The notes below the pieces were generated by a model. That model ran no database searches and had not been told where the DNA came from. It saw nothing but the letters and a program-made list of their open reading frames with translations. 64,000 nt of DNA from Rachycentron canadum (Eukaryota; Chordata; Actinopteri; Carangiformes; Rachycentridae), in NCBI GenBank assembly GCA_038496675.1, contig CM076660.1, positions 17,022,182 to 17,086,181 on the forward strand, in the 5' to 3' direction. How positions within the stretch are numbered: the stretch's first letter is position 1; every line of letters begins with the position of its first letter. The position numbers and the translations under genes are program-made. Positions 12,601 to 23,883 of this stretch are shown piece after piece.

Positions 12601-15600
12601 TAATCGGTTGAAATGAATCATAAGAGTGAGTCATCACCACAGTCCAAAAAGCAGGAGTATTATATTCAGTTTAATCCCCTTTTTTTTAAGGCCGACTGAG
12701 CCAGTTGATGCTGAGACAGCTACAGTAGCACTTGTTTGGATGTACGCGAAGTTCTTGATGTTTTGCAGGTCAGCTTTCAATTTGGAATTAATGGGGTTTT
12801 GAACCTCTAAAATAATTCATCCAAGGATGACGCGTATAATATCATTTGATCTCCAAGAAAAGCTTAAATGCGCTGCTTATTCAGTACCTCAGGCCCCAGT
12901 TGGGTTATAAAGGCAACCATGCAAGTTACAGCAGCCACCGTGTGTAAATATGCTGTCCTGCCACATCGATATTAAGCCCCAGACTTGAGATTTCATCACC
13001 GTTTGTTCTAATAATCTGCTGCCGGGAGTGAACACAACACTTCCAGGGAGCACTTGTGTGGCTGCTTGGTCCTGGGTGTTTGCTCATGTTTGTGATCTCA
13101 GCGGTGTGTGGACTGTGGGCACAGTTGGATGTCAAGATGGTAGAATTGGCCTGCAGCTGGAGACAGTCACAGTGACAAAACCTTGCCCACAGCAGAACCA
13201 GAACTCTTCACATCATTAACCACCATCCGCCACTACAGCACCCGATACTCAGCACCATGTTGCCATTAATAAAGTCCCTCAAGTCCTAAGGGGAAATCTA
13301 TTTGTCAAGTACACGTTGTTCCTCTCAGACCCGTCTTTTTCTCTCTTGTGAATCTCTTCTTGCCTTATCCTTCTGCTGCTTCACTTGTTACCTCTGTAAG
13401 CACTCTTTTCTGCTGCCTAATCAGATTCTTGACATGTTTCCTGCCGACTTAACATTCTCAAGCTTCGCTGAGTTGTCTCTTCCCTGTGTATTACAGTTTT
13501 CATATTTCTAAAGATTGGGCAGAGCACATGTAAAACAGGGATTACGGTTGTCTCGACATGACTCTGAGAAATAAATATATCTCTTGCTCTCTCTCTGTGT
13601 CTTCCTCTTTCCTGTAGATAAAACCGATGATGAGCTAGAGATGACGATGGTGTGTCACAGGCCGGAGGGTCTCGAGCAGCTGGAAGCCCAAACTAATTTC
13701 ACCAAACAGGAGCTCCAGATCCTCTACCGTGGTTTCAAGAATGTAAACACACATTTGATGATGATTATTATTATTAGATTGTGTGATTAGATTGTTACAT
13801 GCAACAGGTCGTACACAGAAGAGTGGAAAGAATAGGTTTGCACATATTTGATCATAAGCTAAATTTAAAGACAAATTAAAACCTTGACCAAGACGATAAA
13901 TCAGGGGATTACTGGGGTCACAAAAATATGTCCTCTGAAAACCACATCAACCCCATGGTGGTGTCAAATGTAAGGTCAGAGAATCGCGAATGTCAAAAGG
14001 GGTTCATCCTCTTGCAACAATGAACGATCTGGTAGTTACAGAGATGCTTCAGTCTAGACCAAAATACAAACATACAGAGTGAGAATAAGGCTTAGAATTC
14101 AGCTGTAACATTTCTTTCCTCATACTATCTTCACTTGCTGATGGATCTCAAACTAAAGAACTTGTTATAAACAAGTGCTGGGAACCTTTCATTTTCTGGG
14201 GAAGGTAAAAGAAAAACTCTGAGTTGTGTCAAAATAACATAAAAAATGTTCCATGCAAAAGTTAGCATGGCTAAAATGTATTTAAGTATGATAGAAGATA
14301 TTCAATAGACACATAAGCCTGAGATGATCTGGACTGTACAGTTGTGGTGATTCAATAATAAATGATGTATTAAATGATCTTTTCTTCCACAGGAATGTCC
14401 AAGTGGAGTGGTGAACGAGGAGACATTTAAACATATCTACGCACAGTTCTTCCCTCATGGAGGTAAAGAGCAGTGTCTTTTTAAATATCTTCTTCTATGT
14501 TCATTTCACCTTTGACTTTTCAGCTGTTTGACAAACAGAAGCAGTGAAACCTTTGTTTTTTTTGTGTGTGTTCGTTGCAGATGCAAGCATGTACGCACAT
14601 TATCTTTTCAATGCATTTGACACTACAAACAATGGCTCCATTAAGTTTAAGGTAAAACAAAAAGAAAAAAAAAAGAGAAATCCTTTGTATTAACATTAAT
14701 GTAAAATATGACTTCACCTCCACGTGCCATGATGCTTTCACAATCTGACTCTATCCTGTGCCTCTGCCAGGACTTTGTAATGGGGTTGTCTATACTGCTG
14801 CGAGGGACTCTGAGGGAAAAGCTGGAGTGGACGTTTCACCTGTATGACATAAACAGAGATGGATACATTAATAGAGAGGTGAGACCATGTAGTCACAGTT
14901 TATGCAGTGTTTTTGTGTCTCTGTGTCTCATCAGAATGTGAATAAATCAACATTTTCTTCCAGGAAATGACTGAAATTGTGAGGGCCATTTATGACATGA
15001 TGGGAAAGTACACGTACCCTGCCCTGAAGGGAGATGTCCCACAGCAGCATGTGGACGCCTTTTTTCAGGTTAGATAAAAAAATGAATATGGAGTGAACAC
15101 ATGACTCAACATCACTGTTAACAGTGACAGGTGATTGATTCTAAAGCCATTATGTTTACACAGCAAGAAGCTTATACTGCCCCTCATCACACTCCAGTAG
15201 CTAAATGAAACCCTCTGGCTTTATTGACAGTCTTTGCACATAAGTTCTCAGATAAGCCTTATAAAGTTTTATGAATGAATATGAGTGGCAATTCCAGTCC
15301 CTGTGGCCCATTGCAACTTTAAAACAGTTATTCTCTGTATTGTGTTGTGGTTTACCTACAGTTTCTCCATGTAAAGTTCACTGCAACATGAGGTCACAAT
15401 ATATGCAACAGAATAATTACATATTTAAATTTTGCTATTGATTCACATTATGTTCTGTAACATAAATTTTTCAGAAAATGGATAAAAACAAAGATGGAGT
15501 GGTGACTTTAGAGGAGTTTGTCATAGCCTGCCAGGAGGTATGTACTGTCCTACATCTGTGATCTGCCTACATTTCCTCTGTAGTAACAAGGAAACATTTG

Positions 15601-16198
15601 GAATATTTAACCACATGCTGATGATAAGTGCACATATATGTATACAGTATAAAATATAACACACTTGATATGTCAAAGACTTTTAAAATGAGCCCAAGAA
15701 AGTTTATTCTAGAGCTTTGTGAACACTGTTTGTGACAAAAGTCCACAAAGTCAACCTCACCTTACAGTCTTCATTAAGTGAAAGGAGCATATCTTCCACA
15801 CGCAGCCAGCTCTAGTTGCATAATGATGAATCTGAGAGGCGGTTGAAAGCACAGAAAGCTAGTAAGTAAACCTTCGAGATGAGATAGCCTTGTCCTATTT
15901 ACATTTAAAATGTCATAAAACAGAATTGTATGACCTTCATCATAAAAATTTAATATATCTTTGGAAGTCTAAATTAGGCTAAATGATGTAATACATATGC
16001 TCCTAATGATCGAAAACAAATGAATTAGCCTGTTATCTCTGAAAACTGCTGCCTTCATTCAGCAGGGCTGAATATGCTGTGTTACTACATATACTGGAAA
16101 GTATAGTGGTAGTTAATTCTGCCATGATTACTTCTCCTCTCTCTCCGCAGGATGAAACCATGATGAGATCCATGCAGTTGTTTGAAAATGTGATGTAG
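9452..16198 (+). CDS. kcnip1: Kv channel-interacting protein 1 (KChIP1), eight-exon form
   Basis: KChIP1 is a cytosolic calcium sensor of the recoverin/NCS family. It binds the N-terminus of Kv4 potassium channels, raises their surface expression and changes inactivation. Coding exons are 9452-9509, 13618-13742, 14393-14462, 14581-14651, 14771-14878, 14964-15068, 15475-15537 and 16151-16198, all with AG/GT borders and matching phases, giving 215 residues (family 215-227). The N-terminus MGAVVGT has Gly2 for N-myristoylation. EF1 (about 62-73, ECPSGVVNEETF) is degenerate. EF2 is 98-109 (DTTNNGSIKFKD, Asp at position 12), EF3 is 134-145 (DINRDGYINREE) and EF4 is 182-193 (DKNKDGVVTLEE). The stretch ELEMTMVCHRPEGLEQLEAQ points to KChIP1 rather than KChIP2, 3 or 4. 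A teleost a/b paralogue suffix cannot be set from this sequence alone. Confidence 0.95.
9578..9608 (+). repeat. GA microsatellite
   Basis: About 15 GA units, 70 bases after the kcnip1 exon donor at 9510. Confidence 0.95.
10051..10092 (+). repeat. TG microsatellite
   Basis: TG units with CG interruptions inside a kcnip1 intron. Confidence 0.95.
11437..11490 (+). repeat. 31-bp tandem duplication
   Basis: ATAAATCCCTTAGTTTTAAT and ATAAATCCCTTGGTTTTAAT start 31 bases apart, differing by one base. Confidence 0.9.
15538..16150 (+). other. Last kcnip1 intron
   Basis: This 613-bp intron has a GTATGT donor at 15538 and a CTCTCCGCAG acceptor ending at 16150. It is AT-rich and holds no recognisable gene or repeat. 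Confidence 0.8.
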
Positions 16199-17225
16199 GA
16201 CAAGCAGACATGGTGGAAACAAAGACATGGAAAACGAGAGGGCTTGGTGTAAGTGTGTGTGTGTGTGGATGCATATGTGCGGTACATCCAGTCTCTTCTC
16301 CTCTCCCCATCTTATCCAGCTGAGGTCTGGATATTACCTGAAACCCCCACAAAGACTTGAAGGAAGGGACTGGACTGGGATGCATTCAGCTTCCCTGTGG
16401 AGTTTCGCCGCACAACACAAAGTGACTGATAAGAGAGAGAGGGACTTGGACGTAAACACATCACTCTCAGTCCCGTCTTGAAGATTGACCTGTTAGAGAT
16501 AAAGATGCTCCTGCTGCTCCTGACCAATGAAGAGCTATTTGTCCAACCAGCTGAACTATTTTTTCTTTCTTTCCCAAAAGATGTTCCGTTCTGCCAAAAC
16601 ATATTTGCATGCTTTTGCGAGAGTTTTTTATTTATCTTTTAAACTTTGTCAGATTTGCTTTGAGAATTAGGCCATAAGGACGTCTATGTTTACGTCATGC
16701 ATCTAATGGTTGACAAATATGACTTATTTCAAATGTCATGTATTGGTTAGACTTTTGCAGTAATCCCATGTACTTTTATGTTGACCTGGCTGTTGCTTGC
16801 AGAGTCAAACTGATGCTTATTGTTAAATGTCTGTTTAAGCTTTCAGTAGAAAGTCAAACAATTTTGAAACAGTACATTTCATGAGTCTTATATGTGTGTG
16901 TGTGTGTGTGAGCCTGTCTCTTTGTCTATGTTGGAAGTTAGGTCTTAGTGAAAAGAGAAAGAAGTGTATCAATTATTTTATATTTTCACCTGCTGTTTTG
17001 CTTCTTGTGGTCAAGTCGGTGTGTTGTCAAAAGTGTAAACAAAAAAAAAAGTATTGTGAAAAATGTGCGTAAATTTTGGATTTCATGATGAAGTGCAAAA
17101 TGAAAATATTTAGTTATTAGGAAATGAGTGGCGGTCGTGAAACCGATATCTTAATTTGCACATGTGATCAAGGTGTGACTTGGATTTGGCAACAGTAATG
17201 TCAATAAAATATGTGTAATGTTGCA
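16199..17225 (+). other. kcnip1: kcnip1 3' untranslated region
   Basis: The TAG stop at 16196-16198 is followed by about 1 kb of non-coding sequence ending with a canonical AATAAA at 17203-17208 and GT-rich sequence just after it. A short TG repeat lies near 16893-16910. The 3' end is inferred from the polyadenylation signal only. Confidence 0.7.
17203..17208 (+). terminator. kcnip1: Polyadenylation signal of kcnip1
   Basis: AATAAA with a downstream GU-rich element (ATGTGTAATGTTG), about 1 kb after the stop codon and before any npm1 sequence. Confidence 0.65.
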
Positions 17226-18575
17226 GCCACGCTGATCTCTCTCATAGGAAGATTTAGGTGGTAGTTGCTGAGTTCGAAATGCTGATGAAATCCTAGTTCA
17301 AGAAAGTTATGAGAAAGTCTCCAGTAACCGTGCAGGGAAATACGACTGAATGTCAGCTCTGGAATGTGATAATCCGATGACACTGAGGACAGCTACATCT
17401 CTGTTTGTGGACATTTGGCACCACTTCCTCCATCCAAACCAAATCTGTGATGTCACACTGACGCACAGGTACAGACAGAATTGGTAAACTCCTGCAGTTG
17501 CCTGCAGATGTTGTACTGCGAGTCAGGGTGTATTTGAAAGCACCACCATAATAGAAAACTCACTAGGCTAAGCCTACTAGTTTCAGCACTAAAATATTAA
17601 TCACTGTTCTTTTTTGCCATCAGGCAGCTCTTTGCTGTACGGTACATCTGTGTGACATCACAGCCTCGGGTCTCTGATATATTGGTTTAGAGCAGAGTTG
17701 TTATATCTCACAAACAGAAAATTTATTCTAAGCCATAATAATAAATATGTAAATTCTTAAACTGAGTGTGTTTTACTTTACAGATGTTCTTTCTGGTATG
17801 CATGCGTGTATGTGTCTGTGTCTGTCTATTAAGAAATGTATAATTAAACATATTTTCTGACCATAACAAAGAAATCATAGGAAAAGCCTAAATACAAGAG
17901 TGGAGAGCAGACACTTCCAGGTAGACTGTAAGGAGTCCCTGAATGGTCTGAGTATGGAAAGCGTGTGAATCATATGCCATGTCTACCCTCTGTAATGTGA
18001 GCCATTCAGACAATAAGTGTGCCATACACAGTTACACCTCACATTAATCTAGCCCACAAACACAGATCCCAACTGGATGAAGCAATTGCAGTAATTACAG
18101 TGAGTAGTGTGACTGATAGCAACAATGTACATGGTCATTGAGTTATATAGTTTTCAGACTGGATGAGTGAACCGATACATGAAACTATGCCAAGCACACA
18201 TGTACAGCAGAAGTCCAAAATAAATCAAATTAATTTAATAAACACTAATTCCCTGACTAAAACATTTTCTGTACAATACTGGAGTGAATAGAGTAAATAA
18301 AGAGTCTGGTTCCCTTCTTTGTTCATTTTGATCATATGCTCAACAGCATACTTTAGCATTTGTCATGTCAGTTATTAATCATCATATAAAAGCAGTTGGT
18401 TAGTATTCAGATGCTGCTTTTTATGTCCACTTAATTCTGTATTTATGTTTTACAGGGGGAAGGGGACAATAAAGCTGAATATCCACTTTCGTGGGGCAAA
18501 TTCTGCCATAACACAAGACCATATGCGTAACTGCACTTACTGTAATGCAATAACTGTGCAATAACTCTGCAGCAT
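17226..18575. other. kcnip1-npm1 intergenic region
   Basis: This stretch is AT-rich with scattered TG runs. I see no exon, RNA gene or identifiable mobile element in it. Confidence 0.6.
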
Positions 18576-18839
18576 AGTTGAGCTTTGGATCAGTTAATAT
18601 CCATGTGACTGCATCAGCCAAGGGTTAAAGTCACCGTATAGCAACATGATCTTTATCCCATCGCTCAGTCGACTTAACCTGGTGATTCAGACCAAAGGCA
18701 GAGGAGTCAGACATTATTCACACATGCGTCATGTTCAATTTATTTGAATTCAGGTACTGTTAGGGATATCTCATCACTTAGAGAATTGTGTGTTAGACAG
18801 GGTATAAAAATGTTTGATAAGATATTTCTACTTGTTTAA
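18576..18839 (+). repeat. Direct repeat copy A, upstream of npm1 exon 1
   Basis: This segment starts AGTTGAGCTTTGGATCAG. It matches 19711-19995 over nearly its full length with scattered substitutions and small indels. Shared blocks include GACTGCATCAGCCAA, GTCAGACATTATTCACAC and GTTTGATAAGATATTT. Copy A lies just 5' of the npm1 promoter and copy B lies in npm1 intron 1, so the two flank the first exon. Whether the unit is a transposable element or a local duplication cannot be told here. Confidence 0.85.
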
Positions 18840-18865
18840 GGACTGTGCAGTGACCTCCTCTCCTC

Positions 18866-18974
18866 CTTTCCTTTCCTTTCCTTTCCTTTCATTTCCTTTC
18901 CTTTCCTTTCCTTTCCTTTCCTTTCCTTTCCTCTCCTCTCCTCTCCTCTCCTCTCCTCTCCTCTCCTCTCCTCC
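18866..18974 (+). repeat. CTTTC/CTCTC pentamer tandem repeat at the npm1 promoter
   Basis: About 109 bases of uninterrupted pyrimidines are made of the pentamer CCTTT, changing to CCTCT in the second half, with one A at about 18891. The run ends where the GC-rich 5' end of npm1 begins. The same bases also translate as a long but meaningless open frame on both strands. Confidence 0.95.
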
Positions 18975-19133
18975 CGGCGGGCGGCGCTGTCTCCCTTCGG
19001 CCTCACCTTCAGCGGAAGCCGAAGAAGAGAGGGGGCGGAGAGCCACGTTAGTTGGTGTGGTGGTCACAAGCGGTAGTAGCTTCGTCTTTCCCCGCAGACG
19101 AGCAGCAGGTCGGCAGCTTCGGAGGTGTCTAAC
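18975..19133 (+). promoter_or_regulatory. npm1: npm1 promoter and 5' UTR, GC-rich
   Basis: A CpG-rich block lies between the pentamer repeat and the ATG at 19134, and GC-rich sequence continues to about 19470 in intron 1. This is the pattern of a housekeeping CpG-island promoter. The exact transcription start is not determined. Confidence 0.6.
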
Positions 19134-22100
19134 ATGAACGGGATGGACGAGGAAACCATGGCTCCACAGACCTTCCTCTACGGTGAGAGGTGTTTTTGGT
19201 GGGGGGGGGGGACTCCAGACTCGAGGCTGGAGGAGTCCGTGTCCTCGTGTCTTGGCTGTCGGTGGCAGGAGAAACCATATCACGTAGCCGCACGCGGTCC
19301 CCCTAAAATGGCGGGTAACGCCGGGGTTGTGGTGTTGAACATTAATGGTGCAGCAGCTGTCGGCATTGCCGGCGAAAGGCTGCTTCGGGAGGCTGGAGGA
19401 GAGCTGCTGGACGACGGGGTCTGACCTGGACACACACACACGTGTTTGACCGTCAACATGGCGCCGCCCGTGACTCCTCAACGCTGATGATAGTTGAGCT
19501 TTCTCTCGGCGCTAAACGCTGAAATCCACTCATAGTTTCGATGGCATCTCGTTTTCGATTAACTCGTCAACTTTGAAAGTTTGACCCGATGTGTAACCTT
19601 TGTTAGCGCGTCGGGGGAAAGTGTCTCAACGTGGGTGGAAACACATGTGACTGCTCTGAATTGGACGCATAGACTCCATCTTTTTTCTTTTACCTTTCAC
19701 TCTCGCCCCCAGTTGAGCTTTGGATCAGTTAATATCTGTGACTGCATCAGCCAAGAGTTAAAGTCACCGTATAGCGACATGATCTTTATCCTTGGATCAT
19801 CGCTCAGTCCGACTTAACCTGGGGATTCAGACCCAAGGCAAAGGAGTCAGACATTATTCACACGTGTGTCATGTTAAATCTATTTTAAAATAGGTTTTAA
19901 AAAAAGCTTTTCATCCAGGCACTATTAGAAACACGATGATCACTTAGAGAATTCTGTACTAGACACATGTTTGATAAGATATTTATACCCGTTTAGTTTC
20001 AGTCTGCACTGCAAACTACTCCTTATCTTGACTGCACCAAAATGTAATGTAAAGTTTTATAAGTAGTCCAAGAAATCAACACGTTCATCTGCCATTGTTG
20101 TAACAGTAGGTGATTCAGTTCAACGCCTGTTTTATTGAACAGTTTTCATTGAGGGATTTTAAAGCTATTTCTCCTAATAAAGGGGGGGGGGGTCCCCTGT
20201 GTCAGGGCCATGTGGAGTTGTCCGTTGTCTGCATGGCTCCATCTTGTGTGCACTAGAAACAATGCACCTAACACTCAGCCGGTGAAGTCATTCTACATAA
20301 ATGTTTGTTTTTAAGACAATGGCTTAATCATCAGGTTAAAACCGTATTGGTATTTATATGCTTCAGCCCGTGCTGCCGGAGCTCTGCGTGTTTGTTTCAT
20401 TATTACAGATTTTATATTATTATTACAAATCTTTTGAACAGGCTGTGTGCTGGAAGGTGGGAAGGAGGTGGTGTTCAACCCTGAGGACGATGACTTTGAG
20501 CATCAGCTCGATCTGAGGATGGTAAGTACCCCAACGTCCAAAGCGTTAACCAAGCTTTATAGCAAGAGCCACAGTGTTGTTAATCGATTGGAAGACAATA
20601 AGTAATTGATTTTTTTTTTCTTTTAAGTAAACAAATTGGTCAATAATTTTTCAAACAAAGGTGCCAAACATTCTTTGCTTTCAGCTTCTTAAATGATCAT
20701 AGTAAAGTGAACATTTTGGTTTTGACTGTTGGTCAGACAAAACATTTAATGACATAACCTTGTGCTCTAGGATTTTTTTTTTTCGATTAAAATAATTAAG
20801 GGTTAATCAATAATGTTGATCATAAGTTGCCATCCTAAAAAAATACCCACCTATAAAATGAGGCCAGTTGTGGCTGGACATATGTCAAGAAACCAAATGA
20901 TGGGGGCTTAAGTAGTGGTGCTGCTTAGGACACCCCCTGTTTGAAAATGATACACATACACATTACCAATTTTATCAGATACAATCCTATATGTGGTGAT
21001 ATACGATATATTGAATTCCCCCTGTTGCAAACCAAACAGTTTGGTGTGAAAGTTGAGAATGATCTAAACACACTTAATGCATTGCTGCCTTTCGCTCTCA
21101 GGCTTGTGTGGACCCTAGCACAAAAGATGAACTTCACATGGTGGAGGTGGAAGGACAAGACACAGAGGGCCAGAAAATCAAGGCCGCGCTAGTTTCACTT
21201 AAGCCCTCTACCCTGCCAAGTGTGAGTAAAATACTTCTGCGTCTGCTGACGTGTAGATGCACTGAAGTGTCTTCTCGTTCTGTCGAGGACAGTCGTACCT
21301 GCTCTGTGTGACATGGATATGAACAGCCTCTGTGGAGGGGATCCACTCATTTGAATGCTTGTTGCAGGTTTGTCTTGGTGGTTTCACGATCACACCACCG
21401 GCTGTTTTCCGCCTGAAGGCAGGTTCTGGTCCAATCCATATCAGTGGACAACACCTCGTCAGTGAGTATTCGTTACAAGAACGTCAGGGTGTTTGATGTG
21501 GATAGGAAGTGCGAAGTTTAAAGAAAGCAAACACCCAAAAATTGTCATATGACTACATATCTGCTCCTGTGGTTGAGAAAGCTTGCATAACATCTCAAAA
21601 TTGCTCTCAAAGTGATGGAAGCCGATCAGTCTTTTGATGAAGACGATGACGATGAGGACGAAGAAGAGGAGGACGTCAAAACATCAAAGAAAAGACCTGC
21701 TTCCTCTCCTGCCCTCAAGTCTCAGGTGTGTTTCAGATCCTGTGAAGTTTTAGTTTCAGAATTGAAAGGACCACAACTAACATTTACCCCCCCCCCCCCC
21801 CCCAGAAAAAAATGAAAATGGACATGGAGGATGATGATGACGACGATGACGATGAAGATGATGATGAGTGAGTGCCAGGCTTCACACGCAGACAGAATAT
21901 TCTCACCTTTTTTTCATTATCGCATACAAACAGTGGAGTCCAGATGTTAACACTGAAATACTTTGTATTATCAAAGTATCCAGTGACATTTATCACGAGT
22001 TTCCCAATTGATTGACCAGCAATTAAATTACATATTAAAATATGATGGGTCAATCTGAATTAATGCTTCTAGTCACTCATAGTCTAAAAACTACCTGTAG

Positions 22101-23883
22101 TTTCAGTGTCTGTGCTGAGAAGCTGATGTGTAGTCTAGCCCCACATTCCATGCTCAACAATGAGTGAGACGGATGCCCTAGCTCCACCAAAGTTATTGGT
22201 TATATCTAAGTCTTTTAAAGATAACGATGATGGTTTTCTGTGATAGTGACACAGTTTGTTGGTGAAAGACCAAAACTGTTCACATTGAAGAGCGTCTTCG
22301 CCTGTGTACACAGAATATCGTAGCAAACCAACCTCAATCTGTCAGTTTTAAATGACTATTAACAAATATCAATAGAAAATAAACATGTTTGTGGTAGATG
22401 ATGAAAGCAAACATGTCTTTGTAATGGGTTATACATTTTATATGTGGCTTTACATTGTTTTTGATGTAATTAGATTTTTCCTTGATTCAGGGATGATGAA
22501 GATGACGATGAAGATGATGAGAGTGAGGAAGAAGAAACTCCTGTTAAGGTAATGGGTTTTACAGTTTAGGCAGCACCAGCTGAATGAACCTCAGGTCACT
22601 CTCTCTTTAACAGCTGCATATTTTTCACAGGCCAAACCAACATCATCCAAACAGGCAGCCCCAGCTCAGAACGGCAAGAGCTCTAAACCCAACACCCCAG
22701 CCAAGAAGCAGGTAATTCATTCACTAATCTTTCTGCTTAAGGCTGCTTTTAATCCACTCTCAACAATTGTTGGATATAATTGATATATTAATATTTTTAA
22801 TTATTATAGATGCCCTGTTGTCCATATAGCAATGCTCCAACTATTCTCTTTGCTAATACAATAACTTCATGTTCATAATAGGAACAGACCCCTAAAGGAA
22901 AAGGTGACAAGTCGCCTAAAACGCCACCAACTCCTAAAGCAAATCTAACTCTTCCTGAGATTAAAGCCAAGATGATGGAAGCAGTGAAGAAGGTTGGTCT
23001 TGTTGGACTTCCTTTTATGTTTGAAAAAGTAGAGCATGACAATCATTAATCTAATTTAAGTCTAATACCAATTTGTTATTCTTTCTGACTACAGGGAGTG
23101 ACATTACCTAAAGCTCAGCCAAAGTTTGAGAACTTCTTGAAGCACGGTTATAAAGTCGACGATGCCAAGGTATAGTATTGAGTTGAAGGTGCCCTCTGAT
23201 GCACAGCATGTTGTCCTTGATTGTCTTGGAACGTGAAAGTGGAAATGTAATTTGTCAGTTTATTTTTAGTTGATTAGCTATAAAAGGTTAAATACATTTG
23301 GAAAGGGCACATTACCATTAACATATTTGGCACCTCTGCCTCCTATTCCTCAAGTCTATTAGAATTTTATGACAACTACTGAAAGTAAAACAGATTTAAT
23401 GTGTCTGAAATAGCTGATTTACATTGTAAACTGATGTGCACTCCCTCAAGAATTGCACTGAATGACGTAAAAAAAAAAAAGAACAGGTTGGACTGTAAGG
23501 GAGTGCATAGGGTGGGAAAGAAAATCAAACATTTGCAGATGTGTCACTGGTGCGGGGGGTTTGCTACTTACAGCCCATTTTACCATCCTGCCACCAGGGA
23601 GCACCAAAGTCTGAAATATTCAATCATACAGTGGAAATAATCTTGAAGTAAATGCTTTGAATTCCTTGTAAATGAAGAGGATCACATCCAAAAACATATG
23701 ATACGCATATAAAGACAGCAGGAAAGAAAATTAGTATTAGTAGTGCAGATTTGGTTTTGATTTTAAATTGTCTTCATCGCTGCCACATGTTTGTGCCATG
23801 AATTAACAGCCTTTTTTATGTTCTTTCCTCAGGTTGTTGCAGAGTTGTGGAAGTGGAGACAGACAGTGAAGGATGCTAAATAA
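19134..23883 (+). CDS. npm1: Nucleophosmin (nucleolar phosphoprotein B23)
   Basis: Nucleophosmin is a pentameric nucleolar chaperone for histones and ribosome assembly. Exons are 19134-19182, 20442-20521, 21102-21221, 21368-21461, 21613-21725, 21806-21867, 22491-22548, 22631-22711, 22882-22992, 23095-23169 and 23833-23883, all with GT/AG borders and consistent phases, giving 297 residues (human 294). The core domain is about residues 11-113, with the family motifs KDELH, GGFTITPP and GSGPIHISGQHLV. Acidic tracts are 123-135 and 158-188, split by basic KKRP and KKMKM (140-157), which fits a bipartite nuclear signal. A lysine-rich linker leads to the C-terminal three-helix nucleic-acid domain (about 244-297) ending in ELWKWRQTVKDAK, with Trp287 and Trp289 at the places needed for nucleolar retention. 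The ATG at 19134 is chosen because the upstream in-frame codon at 19125 is GTG. Confidence 0.96.
19183..20441 (+). other. npm1 intron 1
   Basis: A 1.26-kb intron with a GTGAGA donor. Its first 280 bases are still GC-rich, and from 19711 to 19995 it carries copy B of the direct repeat. No exon is visible. Confidence 0.85.
19711..19995 (+). repeat. Direct repeat copy B, in npm1 intron 1
   Basis: This is the partner of 18576-18839. It begins at the same AGTTGAGCTT and ends after the shared GATAAGATATTT. It is about 20 bases longer, mainly from an A/T-rich insertion near 19885-19910. The start-to-start offset is 1135 bases. Confidence 0.85.
21805..22548 (+). repeat. npm1: GAT-rich trinucleotide repeat coding the npm1 acidic tract (exons 6 and 7)
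   Basis: Within 21826-21867 and 22491-22530 the coding sequence is nearly a run of GAT, GAC and GAA triplets encoding Asp/Glu. The repeat is interrupted by a 623-bp intron. It is a coding microsatellite likely to vary in length, which the acidic domain should tolerate. Confidence 0.8.
21868..22490 (+). other. npm1 intron 6
   Basis: A 623-bp AT-rich intron between two acidic-tract exons, with no recognisable gene inside it. Confidence 0.85.
23170..23832 (+). other. npm1 intron 10
   Basis: A 663-bp intron. Part of it (about 23490-23600), with a block reading like GCCACCAGGGAGC, resembles decayed interspersed repeat sequence common in fish, but I could not assign a family. No exon is seen. Confidence 0.6.

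Larger units (their letters stand above)
9510..13617 (+). other. kcnip1 intron after the MGAVVGT exon
   Basis: This intron of 4.1 kb contains GA and TG microsatellites (9578-9608, 10051-10092), a short A/C tract near 10480-10500 and a two-copy 31-bp tandem repeat at 11437-11490. Mammalian KChIP1 has a small optional exon (about 11 residues) in this intron; I looked for it and did not find a clear counterpart. No other gene is visible. Confidence 0.6.

Noticed and set aside
19125..19133. Upstream in-frame start for npm1
   Set aside because: The codon is GTG, not ATG; the ATG at 19134 is the sensible start.
18828..19481. 217-codon minus-strand frame and 107-codon plus-strand frame over the npm1 promoter
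   Set aside because: Both are translations of the pentamer repeat (EERRGEERKGKE and FPFLSFPFLS), not proteins; the plus one also overlaps the real npm1 exon in another frame.
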